Below are positions 40,217 to 51,585 of a stretch of DNA of 64,000 nucleotides, in pieces. Position 1 is the stretch's first letter. Every line of letters begins with the position of its first letter. Position numbers and translations under genes: made by a program. Source of the DNA: JACCZX01 sp963729165. Lineage in GTDB: Bacteria > Pseudomonadota > Gammaproteobacteria > Burkholderiales > Burkholderiaceae_F. A model generated the notes under the pieces. It saw only the letters and a list, made by a program, of their open reading frames with translations, was not told the DNA's origin and ran no database searches. Location: assembly GCA_963729165.1 (NCBI GenBank), contig CAVSMM010000013.1, positions 390,684 through 454,683 of the forward strand, in the 5' to 3' direction.

Positions 40217-40837
40217 TCAGATCGGCTGAACATGCGTCTGCAGTTGGTCGATCTGCCTTTTCATCCGACCAACGATCAAACGCACGAGGAGGAATCCGAA
40301 CTCCGGATTCTGAAAGTAAAGCTCCTTCAACTCCTCGTTGGTCATATAAAGAACCTCCACGTCTGTCTCGCACACGCAGCTAAGCGTTCGCCGTCCTTCG
40401 TGCGTGAATATCGAGATCTCGCCGAAGAGCAGCCCCTTGCCGGCGTGCTCGTCGACCTCCGGGAAATGCACCTGGCCCGATACGATGAAGTAAACGCCGT
40501 GTGCGGGGTCGCCCTTTGCGAAGATCGTGCGGCCCTTTGCGAAAGAGATCCGCCTCATGTAGGGCCGCAGCCACTCGGCCTCAAAAACGTCCTCGGCCCG
40601 CGCGGCCACAGCAACGCGCCGGACCAGACGGCGCATCGCTTGCAAGCGATAAACATTCAGCGGCAGTAGCAGGGTATGCATCAGCGCGGCCAGCCAGAAT
40701 CCGCTGAGCAGCCCGAACGCGATGAAGAGCGCGTTGCTGCAGATCGCCGCGATACGCAGCGGGATCATTGTCTTCGCGGAAAACGCCACGAAGGATGCGG
40801 CAGCTGCGGAGAACCCGACCATATCCACCAAAGTCAT
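40217..40837 (-). CDS. Membrane protein with a cyclic-nucleotide-binding domain
   Basis: 206 residues. Two N-terminal helices (VGFSAAAASFVAFS and AAICSNALFIAFGLLSGFWLA), then a linker, then a CRP-type cyclic nucleotide-binding domain (GRTIFAKGDPAHGVYFIVSGQV, phosphate-cassette region LLFGEISIFTHEGRRTLS). The usual RxA of the cassette is RTL. There is no DNA-binding HTH at the end, so it is a membrane sensor rather than a transcription factor. Partner unknown. Confidence 0.82.
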   Translation of the reverse strand: MTLVDMVGFSAAAASFVAFSAKTMIPLRIAAICSNALFIAFGLLSGFWLAALMHTLLLPLNVYRLQAMRRLVRRVAVAARAEDVFEAEWLRPYMRRISFAKGRTIFAKGDPAHGVYFIVSGQVHFPEVDEHAGKGLLFGEISIFTHEGRRTLSCVCETDVEVLYMTNEELKELYFQNPEFGFLLVRLIVGRMKRQIDQLQTHVQPI

Positions 40838-40961
40838 GCTCGCCCCTCTGCGTGTTCGAATGGTTTGCCGCCCGCGCGCGCGCTCGCATTCTCCCTCTTA
40901 GGCGCGTCGTCGGTACTCTCTCGATGGCTGGTCCACACTAGCCAGTGAAATAGGAGCCAAG

Positions 40962-42300
40962 ATGAGCACCAGTCCGCAACGGCCTAACTTCATCTACATC
41001 CTGGCCGACGATCTCGGCTACGCCGATCTTGGCTGCCTCGGCGCTCGCGATGCACAGGGACGTCCTGCCGACATCACGCCCAATCTCGATCGCCTTGCGA
41101 AGCAAGGCTTGCTGTTCACGCGCGGCTATGCGAACTCTGCGGTGTGCTCGCCCACGCGTTTCGCGTTGATTACGGGTCGTTGGCAGTATCGTCTGCGCGG
41201 CGCGGCGGAAGAGCCGCTTGCATCGATCACTAAGGGCGATAAGGTTCTCGGCCTTCCGCCCGATCACCCGACGTTGCCATCACTGCTGCGTGACGCTGGC
41301 TACGCCACTGCGCTGATCGGGAAATGGCATCTGGGTTATCCGCCGCACTTCGGTCCACGCAAGAGCGGCTACGACGAATTCTTTGGCTTTCATTCCGGCG
41401 GTCTCGATTACTTCGCGCACACCGATACGCGCGGCGCGCCGGATCTGTGGGAAAACGAAACGCCGGTTGAGCGCGAGGGCTATCTCACCGATCTGCTGAG
41501 TGCGCGCGCGGCTGAGTTCGTGCAGCGGCAGAGCGCGGATCAGCCGTTTCTGCTGAGCCTGCATTACAGCGCGCCGCACTGGCCGTGGGAGACGCGCGAC
41601 GATCGAGCGGAATCGGAGCGTATCGGCGGCAACGCCAAGCATCTCGACGGCGGTTCGATCGCCACCTATCAACGCATGATCCACCACATGGACGAAGGCA
41701 TCGGACAGGTGCTGGCAGCGCTCGATGCGCGTGGACTGGCCGACGACACGCTGGTGGTGTTCACGAGCGACAACGGCGGCGAGCGCTTCTCCAACAACTG
41801 GCCGTTCGTTGGGCAGAAGATGGATCTGCTGGAAGGCGGAATTCGCGTGCCGTTAGTCGCACGCTGGCCGCGCACGATCGCAGCGGGCAGTGTGAGCGCG
41901 GTGCCGAATCTGACGATGGATTGGACGGCCACGATGCTCGCGGCCGCGGGAGTTGATCCGCATCCCGACTATCCGATCGACGGCATGAACCTGTTGCCTC
42001 TCTTTGCCGACTCGTCTTGGAATCCGGCGCGCGATCTTTGCTGGCGCATGAAACATCGCCAGCAACGCGCGCTGATCCGTGGTGACTGGAAGTATCTGGC
42101 GATGGATGGCAGCGAGTATCTGTTCAACCTCGCGGTCGACGAGCGAGAACGGGCAAACCTCGCAGAGCGCGAGCCGCAGCGGCTGGCAGAACTACGTGCA
42201 GCGTGGATGCGCTGGAATGAACAGATGCCGCCGGTGCCGGAAGACGCCAAGGTCTCATTTGGTGTTCACGCCGCAGCAGATTCCGCAGGCGACGTTCTGA
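40962..42300 (+). pseudogene. Sulfatase, one frameshift near the C-terminus
   Basis: About 445 residues. The formylglycine site C62-S-P-T-R66 (NSAVCSPTRFALITGR) is intact, as are metal ligands DD in ADDLGYADLG, GKWHLGY and TSDNGGE. No signal peptide is obvious, so it may be cytosolic, which is unusual. The frame runs on falsely after AKVS near 42258. Dropping one T gives LVFTPQQIPQATF and a stop at 42300, a normal sulfatase end. It needs a sulfatase-maturing enzyme from elsewhere in the genome. A formyltransferase-ACT gene follows on the same strand. Confidence 0.88.
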
Positions 42301-42366
42301 GCGCTGCACCTCGGCCGAAGCCCGCTCTTAGCCGCGACAATAGGCGTTCCAAGACAGGAGTTCCTG

Positions 42367-43551
42367 ATGAAATGTGTTCTGGCGGGGTCCCGCTACTTCG
42401 GCGCCACCGTGCTCGAGGCGCTGCGCCGCGAGGAAGGCATCGAGTTCGTCTGCGTGATCGTTCCCGCGGCGGACGACCGCCTTGCCCTCGCCGCCAACGC
42501 TGCAGGACTGCCGGTGCACGTGCTGGAGAATCCGAAGCTGGTGCCCGGCAATGCCATTCCCGACGGCACCGACCTGATCGTCGCCGCCCACACACACGCG
42601 CGCGTCAGCCCCGAGGCGCTGGCGCGGTCACGCCTCGGCGGCGTCGGTTACCACCCGTCTCTGCTGCCGCGGCATCGCGGCATCGCCGCGGTCGAGTGGA
42701 CGATTCTCGAAGGCGATCCGATCGCCGGAGGCTCGGTTTATCACCTCGCCGACGGTTGGGATGCCGGCGCTATTGCCGCGCAGGACTGGTGCTTCGTCGT
42801 CCGCGGCGAATCGGCGCGCGAGTTGTGGGAGCGCGCGCTCGCGCCGATGGGCCTCGAGCTGCTCGGCCGCGTCGTGCGCCACGCGCGCGACCACGGCACG
42901 TTACCGGCGAAGCCGCAGGACGCCCGCTTCGCGACGCGCGCGCCGATGATCCGGCGCGCCGTCGTGCTGACCGAAGATGCGCCGACGACGACAACGTCGC
43001 TCGTCGTCACGGTGATGGGTCCGGACCGGCCCGGCATCGTGCGCCTGCTGTCGGACCGGGCGCAGCGCTTCGGCGTGAACTGGGCGGCGAGTCGTCTATC
43101 ACGGCTCGCCGGCGAGTTCGCCGGGATGGTGCACTTCGAGGCGCCGCCCGAGAACGCCGACGCGTTCGCTAACTCGCTGCGCGGCCTCGAGGCGTCGTCA
43201 GGATTGAAGCTCGTCATCGCCAAGAGCGACTCGGCACAGGTCCCGGCTGGGCTGCACGGCGTCGAGCTCGAGCTCGTCGGTGACGATCGCGTGGGCATTC
43301 TCAGCAACGTGACGCGCATCCTCGCCGAGGCGGGCGTCAGCATCGAACACATCCACACCGAGGTCGTCGGCACCACGCCGAATGCACCGAGGACTTTCAA
43401 GATCGCGGCGCACCTGCTGGTGCCCAACACGCTCGCTTCCGATGAGTTGCGGCGCCGGCTCGAGGCTGTAGCGACCGAGATGATGGTCGATCTCGCCCTC
43501 GGCGACCGCGCTGGAAATCGCCTGCCGGATCCGCGAAGCCACACGAGTTGA
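42367..43551 (+). CDS. Formyltransferase-like domain fused to two ACT domains
   Basis: 394 residues. Residues 1-195 form a Fmt/PurN-like formyltransferase fold with GYHPSLLPRHRG (94-105) and the catalytic Asp in DGWDAGAI (D132). In true formyltransferases the His is preceded by Asn two residues earlier (NxH); here it is G94-Y-H96. Residues about 208-285 and 302-380 are tandem ACT domains (TVMGPDRPGIVRLLS; ELVGDDRVGILSNVT) like GcvR, an amino-acid-responsive regulator. AGGAG precedes the ATG. A formyl-group enzyme controlled by an amino acid is the natural reading, but it is unproven. Confidence 0.82.
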   Translation: MKCVLAGSRYFGATVLEALRREEGIEFVCVIVPAADDRLALAANAAGLPVHVLENPKLVPGNAIPDGTDLIVAAHTHARVSPEALARSRLGGVGYHPSLLPRHRGIAAVEWTILEGDPIAGGSVYHLADGWDAGAIAAQDWCFVVRGESARELWERALAPMGLELLGRVVRHARDHGTLPAKPQDARFATRAPMIRRAVVLTEDAPTTTTSLVVTVMGPDRPGIVRLLSDRAQRFGVNWAASRLSRLAGEFAGMVHFEAPPENADAFANSLRGLEASSGLKLVIAKSDSAQVPAGLHGVELELVGDDRVGILSNVTRILAEAGVSIEHIHTEVVGTTPNAPRTFKIAAHLLVPNTLASDELRRRLEAVATEMMVDLALGDRAGNRLPDPRSHTS

Positions 43552-43584
43552 TCGAAGCTCAGCCGAGCTACGGATGGTGCAACA

Positions 43585-43606
43585 GCCTGTGCGATGACGC
43601 ACAGGC
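43585..43606. terminator. Hairpin between convergent genes
   Basis: GCCTGTGC and GCACAGGC form a perfect 8-bp stem with a 6-base loop between the formyltransferase-ACT gene and the Q/N-rich gene, which face each other. No T-run follows, so the terminator role is only likely from position. Confidence 0.45.
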
Positions 43607-43621
43607 CCTTCGTCGCCTGAT

Positions 43622-43930
43622 CTAACGATTGCGCTTGTTGTCTTGGCCGCCTTGGTTGCGGTCTTGCTGGCCCTGTTGCCCGCCTTGATTGCGGTCTTGC
43701 CCGCCTTGATTGCGGTCTTGCTGGCCTTGCTGCCCGCTTTGATTACGATCTTGTTGTTCCTGCTGCCCACTACGGTTGCGATCTTGCTGGTTCTGTCCGC
43801 CTTGGCCGCGGTCTTGTTGGTCTTGTTGTCCACCTTGATTTGGACTTTGCTGATTCTGCTGACCGCCTGAGCGCTGCGACTGATCGCGCCCGCCTTGGCC
43901 TTGGCCGCCACCCTGATTCTGATTGTTCAT
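43622..43930 (-). CDS. Q/N/G-rich low-complexity repeat protein
   Basis: 102 residues made almost only of Gln, Asn, Gly, Asp, Arg and Ser, in repeats of the form QQDRNQ(S/G)GQ. No signal peptide, no hydrophobic stretch, no Cys; basic end DNKRNR. The composition is that of an intrinsically disordered, prion-like chain. AGGAG lies 8 bases before the ATG. The opposite strand has an open hydrophobic frame, but that follows from the repeats. It may be a stress or hydration protein; no family is assigned. Confidence 0.7.
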   Translation of the reverse strand: MNNQNQGGGQGQGGRDQSQRSGGQQNQQSPNQGGQQDQQDRGQGGQNQQDRNRSGQQEQQDRNQSGQQGQQDRNQGGQDRNQGGQQGQQDRNQGGQDNKRNR

Positions 43931-44098
43931 CCTGTGCTCCTGAAAGCCGGCCCAATGCCGACATCAGACTCGGGCAATCCTTGTTCCTACTTGCATGCTG
44001 ACACCCGGGACTAATTGTCTTGCTTTATTTTCCGCGTCCGAGCAGACGCTCGTCCTCTAGTGCGTTCGAACAGCAGCACAGCGCGTGCTAGCCCTGCC

Positions 44099-45506
44099 TC
44101 AGCGCACGAGGACGTTTTTAAACTGCCACGGCTCTTCGAAATCGACGTCTTCCGGGAAAAGGCCCTGGTCGCGATTGTCCAGCGGAGTCCAGTCGGTATA
44201 GGCGCCCACCAGCTGACCGAGATACGGATCCTGGATCGACAGGATGCGGTCGTGATCGAGTTCGTCGGCATCGAGTACACCGCGGCGCGGATTCTCGATC
44301 GCCCAGATCATTCCTGCCACGACAGCCGAGGTTACCTGCAGGCCCGTTGCGTTTTGATAAGGGGCAACTGCGCGCGCCTGGTGAATCGTCAGCTGGCTGC
44401 CGTACCAAAAAGCGTTCTTGGCATGCCCATAAAGCAGCACACCTAGTTCGTCCATCCCATCCACGATTTCGTCATTCATCAGCCTGACGCGCGATTGGGG
44501 GCGCATGTTGCGTCCCTGCAGCTCATGCAGGCTGAGGATGGTGTCGTCGCAGGGATGATATGCGTAGTGCACCGTCGGACGGTAGAGCGCCTCGCCGTTC
44601 TTCTCCACCGTCAGATAGTCGGCAATCGAAATGGATTCGTTGTGCGTGATCAGGTATCCCTGGATCGGACCGGCTTTCGGTGTCCAGGTGCGCACACGCG
44701 TACCTGCGCCGGGCCGCGTGAGGTAGATCGCTGCCTTGCATCCGGTCTCGTGGAAGCTCGCCTCCGGCGGCACGTGCTTTTCGTGCGTCCCCCAACCGAG
44801 TTCGGCAGGCTGCAGGCCTTCGCTCAGGAATCCCTCGATCGACCAGGTATTGACGAATTCATCTGCCACTTTGGGTATGTCGGCCCACTGCGTATCGCGC
44901 TCGGCGATGTGAATGCCCTTCACCTCGAGCTGCATCGCAAGGTTCGCCCAGCCTTCGCGCGTGGTGGGCGCAACCGTGTGGCCCATGTCCAATGCGAGAC
45001 GGACCAGCGCGCTTTTGAACAAGTGGCTGACCATGCCCGGGTTTGCTCCATGCGCCACCACCGCGGTCGGGCCGTCGCCGCGGATCTTGCGCACCTCCTC
45101 TCGCAGCGCGTAGTTGGTGCGCTGGGGCAGCGGCACGCCGGCGTCGACATAGCCACCGGCCCACGGCTCGATGCACGTATCGATGTACAGCGCATCGACT
45201 TCGCGGCAAAGGCGGATCAGCGCCACCGAAGATACGTCGACCGAAAGGTTGACGACGAAGCCGTTTGCGATCATCGGCGCGAGGACTTTGCGGTAATTGT
45301 CCGGATGCAGCGCGAGCTTCTCGAAGCGCACACCCTCCAGCTCGGCCAGCCGGCGGGCACGAGTCGTCGGGCGAGATCACCACCATGTTCTCGCGCGGCG
45401 CGCGTATATGGCGCAGTATCAGCGGCAGAGCGCCTTTGCCGATCGAGCCGAAGCCGATGATGACGATGGGGCCGGGAAAATCAATTTGATCGGGAGTTAC
45501 GCGCAC
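44099..45506 (-). pseudogene. hss: Homospermidine synthase, one frameshift
   Basis: About 468 residues when rebuilt. N-terminal NAD-binding motif IVIIGFGSIGKGALPLI, then after SPDDS near 45365 the frame breaks. Skipping one base gives ARRLAELEGVRFEKLALHPD, and the rest is intact, with DALYIDTCIEPWAGGY, VAHGANPGMVSHL and LQVTSAVVAGMIWAIENP. It makes sym-homospermidine from two putrescine molecules (or putrescine plus spermidine) with NAD, in the cytosol. It stands alone between the Q/N protein and a Bug gene. Confidence 0.9.
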
Positions 45507-45582
45507 TCGTGGGTCCTCGCCTAGTCGTCACATCAGCCTGTTCCGCGGCTGACCGTGGCGAGGCAATCTACAGCCTTGCCGG

Positions 45583-46554
45583 TTACTGCTGGATATTCGC
45601 GGCTTTCACCACCGGTTCCCACTTCGCGCGATAGGCCGCGATCATCTTCGCCGTGGCTTCAGGTCCGGCCGCGACCGGCTCCATGTTCGCGTCGCGAAAC
45701 TTCTTTTGCATTTCCTTCGATTGCATGATCGCTTCGATCGCGCTGCCTAATTCGCGCACGCGCGCCGCAGGCATCGAGGCTGGTGCGAAGAACGCATTCC
45801 AGCCGTCGGCAACGACGTCGAGTCCCGCTTCCTTCAACGTCGGCACGTTGGGCAATTCGGGTGCGCGCTTGGCGCCGCCAATCGCGAGGATGCGGATCTT
45901 GCCGCCCTCGTGCTGCGGCAGCAGCGTGTCGAGCGTGTCGACGGCGACCGGCAACTGACCTCCGATCAAATCGGTCAGCAGCGGCGCTGAGCCGCGATAA
46001 CCGACGACCTCGGGCTTCACTTTGGCCGCATCGGCCAGCATCAGCGCAAAGAAGTGCGGCAGGCTGCCGGTGGCCGGCACGCCGAAGTTCGCTTTGTCCG
46101 GATTGGCGCGAAGCCACGCGAGCAGGTGAGTGGTTTCTTTGACCGGCACCGCGGGACCGACCGCCACGCCGAATTCATAGCGCGACACCTGCGCGACCGG
46201 AACGAAGTCTTTCAATGGATCGTAGCCGACGTTCTTGAATACATGCGGAGCCACCACGTTGACGGCAGGGTTGCCGATCATCAGCGCAGTCTCGTTGGCA
46301 GGAGTAGCGCGGAAGCCTTGCGCAGCGACGCGGCCACCGGCGCCAGTCTTGTTCTCCACGACGACGGTCGCGCCGAGTTGTTCACGCAGCGCATCGCCTA
46401 CCAGCCGCGCCGCGCGGTCTGATGCACCGCCGGGTGGATAGCCGACGATGATCTTGATCGTATCGGTCTTTTGTTGCGCATTTGCCGGTGTGAGAAGCGC
46501 AAGAGAGAAGCTTGCGAGGGCAAGACTTGTCAGATGCAGAGCGACTTTCAGCAT
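45583..46554 (-). CDS. Orphan Bug/TctC periplasmic binding protein
   Basis: 323 residues. Signal peptide ends TPANAQ, followed by KIIVGYPPGGASDRAARLVG, ENKTGAGGRVAAQ and the VGYRGSAPLLTDLI region. Full length and intact. No TctA/TctB nearby. It lies 28 bases after the homospermidine synthase start on the same strand, though a separate transcript is likely. Ligand unknown. Confidence 0.92.
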   Translation of the reverse strand: MLKVALHLTSLALASFSLALLTPANAQQKTDTIKIIVGYPPGGASDRAARLVGDALREQLGATVVVENKTGAGGRVAAQGFRATPANETALMIGNPAVNVVAPHVFKNVGYDPLKDFVPVAQVSRYEFGVAVGPAVPVKETTHLLAWLRANPDKANFGVPATGSLPHFFALMLADAAKVKPEVVGYRGSAPLLTDLIGGQLPVAVDTLDTLLPQHEGGKIRILAIGGAKRAPELPNVPTLKEAGLDVVADGWNAFFAPASMPAARVRELGSAIEAIMQSKEMQKKFRDANMEPVAAGPEATAKMIAAYRAKWEPVVKAANIQQ

Positions 46555-46751
46555 GGGTGCCTACCGCGGTTGTCAAGAATTGTGAATGTGCTGGAAATGT
46601 ACGCCCGCTTCGGGTCACTTCGACTCTTCGTCCCAGTTGGTGTGATATCAGACGGCTCACGCGTTCAGGCGGGTTCACGCAAATTCGAGCGAGTCGGACC
46701 CGCAAAATCTGACAAGGTTGGTGCAGACTGCATGTCCCGCCGGCCGACGCA

Positions 46752-48419
<1,668 letters not shown>

Positions 48420-48429
48420 CGATGCGGTG

Positions 48430-49539
48430 CTATGGCCGCTTCGGTAAAGCGCCAAGGCTAAGCTCGGCGTAAATCGATCGCAGATTCTGCAATCTTTCCT
48501 CATTGTTCGGATGTCGCTTCACCGGTGCGTCAACGATGTCATGCACCGAGCGCGCCAACTTTCCTTCGTCCGATTGTGGAGCCGACACCGCGGTGACGTG
48601 GGCGTCTGCCTTCGGCAGGTCACTGATGAAAGCGTTAATCGATGCGGCGAGCGCCTTCTGGTCAGGAAGCGCACGACTTAGCAATCGGACAGCGCACGAA
48701 TCCGCCTGCAACTCTTGGTCTACGTGATGCTGAGTAAATCGGTTCTTCTCGATCTTGATGTAAGCCAGAGCCGCAGTCGGGTTTCCTTGCGAAGTCGTCA
48801 TGATTCGCATTAAGTCGTCTTTCGACGAGACCGAATCCACGATCGTGCTCTGCAATTCCTTGGTCTCATGCCTTTGCAGCACATGCGCCACCTCGTGCGC
48901 AACAGCGAAGTACGCCTTTGGCAACTGCGCTGCGTCATCCACGAGCCCCTGATCCAGATAAAGAAAGCCACCGGGACGAGCGGCAGCATTGCGTGATGCA
49001 TTCTTCAGGATGTAAAGCTTGAACTGGTATTCGTGAGGCTCGCCCACGTTATCCAGGATCTGCGCAAGTATTTTGTCCGCGACAGGATAGTGCTTGAGGC
49101 CCAACTTGCTATCGCGCTCAAGAAGCGCTGGTTCGTCCTGATGCAGGCGTTCGCCGTACGCCACTTCAGTCGCCATAGGAAGCCAGTTGAGCTGCTTCGC
49201 CGCCAATTTAGTTGAAGCAGTAAGTTTGCTGCTCGCCGGTGCAATGGAGGGCCGAACGCTTCCCTTGAGCAAACTGCCAGCACTTTCCAGCAAGCGCCCA
49301 CCGATATCCGACACCGCTTCCTTGGCGCTAAACAATGCCAGCGTCGCCGCGTTATCCGTTAGCGTGTAAGGCTGGACGATCGTTGGACAATTCTTATCGA
49401 GCACTACCGAAGCTTTCGGGGACAGTTTCGTGATTTCTTTCGTGCGAATGCTGTCCGGCTGCGCATTTGTTGCCGAGAAGCCGCTCGCCACAGCCAAAGT
49501 ACAAACTAGTGTCAGCGACTTCAATGCTCGACCACGCAT
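48430..49539 (-). CDS. M48-type metallopeptidase, exported
   Basis: 369 residues with a signal peptide (LTLVCTLAVASGFSATNA). The zinc motif HEVAH lies at 215-219 (YFAVAHEVAHVLQRHE), with a helper Glu further on (KNRFTQHHVDQELQADSC). An M48 peptidase acting in the periplasm, perhaps in protein quality control as BepA is. The rest of the sequence has no repeats. It overlaps nothing; the small periplasmic gene at 49564 lies just upstream on the same strand. Confidence 0.83.
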   Translation of the reverse strand: MRGRALKSLTLVCTLAVASGFSATNAQPDSIRTKEITKLSPKASVVLDKNCPTIVQPYTLTDNAATLALFSAKEAVSDIGGRLLESAGSLLKGSVRPSIAPASSKLTASTKLAAKQLNWLPMATEVAYGERLHQDEPALLERDSKLGLKHYPVADKILAQILDNVGEPHEYQFKLYILKNASRNAAARPGGFLYLDQGLVDDAAQLPKAYFAVAHEVAHVLQRHETKELQSTIVDSVSSKDDLMRIMTTSQGNPTAALAYIKIEKNRFTQHHVDQELQADSCAVRLLSRALPDQKALAASINAFISDLPKADAHVTAVSAPQSDEGKLARSVHDIVDAPVKRHPNNEERLQNLRSIYAELSLGALPKRP

Positions 49540-49563
49540 GGTTTCAACTCCCTGTACACGTAC

Positions 49564-49993
49564 TTAATTGAGGCGTTGCATCAGCTGCTGCAGCTTCAGC
49601 TCCCGCGCATCGTAGTAGCCCTCATCGTCAAGTACAGCGGCTTCGTAAGCCAAAAGAATATTGTCGTCTTTGATTTCCGTCCGCGCCTTATCGAAGAGGG
49701 CCTTCACCGCAGGATTTTTGAGCGCAGCATCGAGGTTCGCCTGTGCCTTTTTATATCCAAGGGCTTATCAGGCTCAAGTTTTCTCCCCCCGTCTTTTCCT
49801 GATTAAGCACTCGGTTCAGGACAACTTTGCCGGAACCGCACGGCGGGTTAGTCTGGTTGAAGCTGGTTAGGAAATCCACGATGCGACGTGAGGCGGACGG
49901 TGGAATCTGTAAGAGCCCGACACACTTCTGCGCGGCCGCCGGCGCCCAAGGTGAGGAAATAGCTAGTACAACGATGACGATGGCCAGTTTCAT
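49564..49993 (-). pseudogene. Small exported protein, one frameshift
   Basis: The open frame from 49993 gives 80 residues with a signal peptide (MKLAIVIVVLAISSPWAPAAAQ) and a mature part with two cysteines (QKCVGLL, NPPCGSG). Near 49765 one extra A ends it early. Skipping it reads SLIALGYKKAQANLDAALKN and then a helical region to a TAA at 49564-49566. The rebuilt protein has about 142 residues. No family recognised. It sits between the M48 peptidase and the CHASE2 gene on the same strand, so a common function at the envelope is possible. Confidence 0.65.
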
Positions 49994-50008
49994 TTTCCAC
50001 CTCGAAAT

Positions 50009-51571
50009 CTATGCAAACCATGCAGTTAGAACTGCGCCGAAGACGACCAACATCCAAATCACCAAGCGCGTAGCTAACAGCCTCGCCGATTCATTCTTTC
50101 CTTTACGAAACAAAAGGAGGAAGTCGCCGCCAAAGAACTTCTTGGCACTTTCCCGGAACGTCCGCCGCGGTGGACGTGTCTCGCCTTTAAGCGCACTCGC
50201 GACATCAATTCCCTGCGCGACGGACCCGGATACAAAGCTTTCCGTCACCATCCCCACCGCCATCGGTATGGGCGACGCCCAGATACCACCGCAGACCAGA
50301 AGAGCCCAAGAGACCACTGTAAGCAAGCCAGCAATGACGCAAACGCCGCCGGCAAGCGCGAGCAAGTAGAAGGGAGCATATAGCCAATGAGCTGAGTCAT
50401 TGCTCAACTTAAGCTCGAAGTACCGCTTCCAGCACCACGCAATAAAGTAACCGAACACAAACCCGAAGACAATGTCCACCAACAATTCCGCGAGTTCATG
50501 ACCCCTCAGCGGCTGAAGTAGGGAAAGGTAGCTCGCGGCGTGGATTTCAATGCCATAGAGATCTCCTAGCGGCGTCAGAAAAGCGTCTTCATCGCCGAAT
50601 GCGGCACCAAAAAACACAGCGACGAAGTTGTCGTCGGTAAGCGTTTGATCAAGACGGCTACTAAGTAGTTCGCTCTCTTGGTTGCCCGGTACAGCAGTCG
50701 CGATCGCAACCACACCCGCAAGGTACTTACGTGGGTCGATGAGTTCTTTTTTTGTTCTGGGTTTCAGCTTCCGCTCGATCGCCTTGTCGACGCAATTTTC
50801 TTTGCGAATGGGAAGCTCCGCAGTCCGAGCAAAAACAGCCTTCGCAGCCAATGTATCTGCATCGCAGTATTGTTTAATGACCAATCCGTATTCCAGCGGC
50901 AACGCCGCACTACCAAACGTTACATTCGGAGTGGCGTTCAATGTTCTCCATTCGGCATGCGTCCCCTTGGTGTAGCCATCCGCAGTCACTTGGTCGAAGG
51001 GATTCATCAGCACCGTACGAATTGGATGGCTCTTCTCCTTTGCCTCATCGACAATTAGCTGATGCAACCTACTTTCGCATCCAGCTTCGGGTGTCTCGCT
51101 GCCCAGTTCGGTTGCGAGCCACCGCGCGGGCGAAAGATCCAGGTCAATAACCAGTAAATCAAGCTTCTTCGCGTCGTTGGCAGTAGAGCGATCATTGAAC
51201 CTGCGCATCGCTGCGTAAACCTCTTTGAGATCGCTCTCCAGCTGGCATCGGTAAAGCGGTGAGCGTTCGAAGTAACGAGATTGCGCTGCGAATTGGTCGA
51301 TGACCACCACCAGCGCCTTTGCGTTTGTCTGGCGGGCCGGTGTAGGCATCTCCGCAGCATTGCCGATCAAGAGGAAGGAATGAGCATTGATGGCGTCCAA
51401 CCATCCGACGCGATGGTCCAAAAGAGCAAGAGCTGCCGCGACGAAGACCGTTGCCGGCCAGTCATCGCGAACGTGTTGAATAAAATGGCTAACGAATCGC
51501 CGCAAGCGCGACAGGTGACCGCGAAACCAATTCGACACACGGCGGACTTGCCACCTTGCCGATGCCATCAC
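50009..51571 (-). CDS. CHASE2-domain membrane protein without an output domain
   Basis: 520 residues. A membrane helix near 38-55 is followed by an extracytoplasmic region with the CHASE2 signature FFGAAFGDEDAFLTPLGDLY and GIEIHAASYLSLL. Several helices follow (FGFVFGYFIAWCW, YLLALAGGVCVIAGLLTVV, LLVCGGIWASPIPMAVGMV) and a last helix at the very end (LVIWMLVVFGAVLTAWF). CHASE2 is usually the sensing part of adenylate cyclases, kinases or diguanylate cyclases, but no such domain is attached here. It probably signals through another protein. Confidence 0.8.
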   Translation of the reverse strand: MMASARWQVRRVSNWFRGHLSRLRRFVSHFIQHVRDDWPATVFVAAALALLDHRVGWLDAINAHSFLLIGNAAEMPTPARQTNAKALVVVIDQFAAQSRYFERSPLYRCQLESDLKEVYAAMRRFNDRSTANDAKKLDLLVIDLDLSPARWLATELGSETPEAGCESRLHQLIVDEAKEKSHPIRTVLMNPFDQVTADGYTKGTHAEWRTLNATPNVTFGSAALPLEYGLVIKQYCDADTLAAKAVFARTAELPIRKENCVDKAIERKLKPRTKKELIDPRKYLAGVVAIATAVPGNQESELLSSRLDQTLTDDNFVAVFFGAAFGDEDAFLTPLGDLYGIEIHAASYLSLLQPLRGHELAELLVDIVFGFVFGYFIAWCWKRYFELKLSNDSAHWLYAPFYLLALAGGVCVIAGLLTVVSWALLVCGGIWASPIPMAVGMVTESFVSGSVAQGIDVASALKGETRPPRRTFRESAKKFFGGDFLLLFRKGKNESARLLATRLVIWMLVVFGAVLTAWFA

Positions 51572-51585
51572 CGCCGCTGAACGGC

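Noticed and set aside
40105..40383. Plus-strand frame with a GGIRTPDSESK-like peptide, similar to peptides often listed as spurious proteins
   Set aside because: It is antisense to the well-supported cyclic-nucleotide-binding protein gene and has no ribosome site, so it is a shadow frame.
42301..43172. Continuation of the sulfatase frame to a 736-residue protein
   Set aside because: The extra part is an out-of-frame reading of the formyltransferase-ACT gene; a one-base shift near 42258 gives a natural sulfatase end.
43643..43870. Hydrophobic frame opposite the Q/N-rich gene that looks like membrane helices
   Set aside because: It is the direct complement of the Q/N/G repeats and has no start signal; the minus frame has a ribosome site and a normal start.
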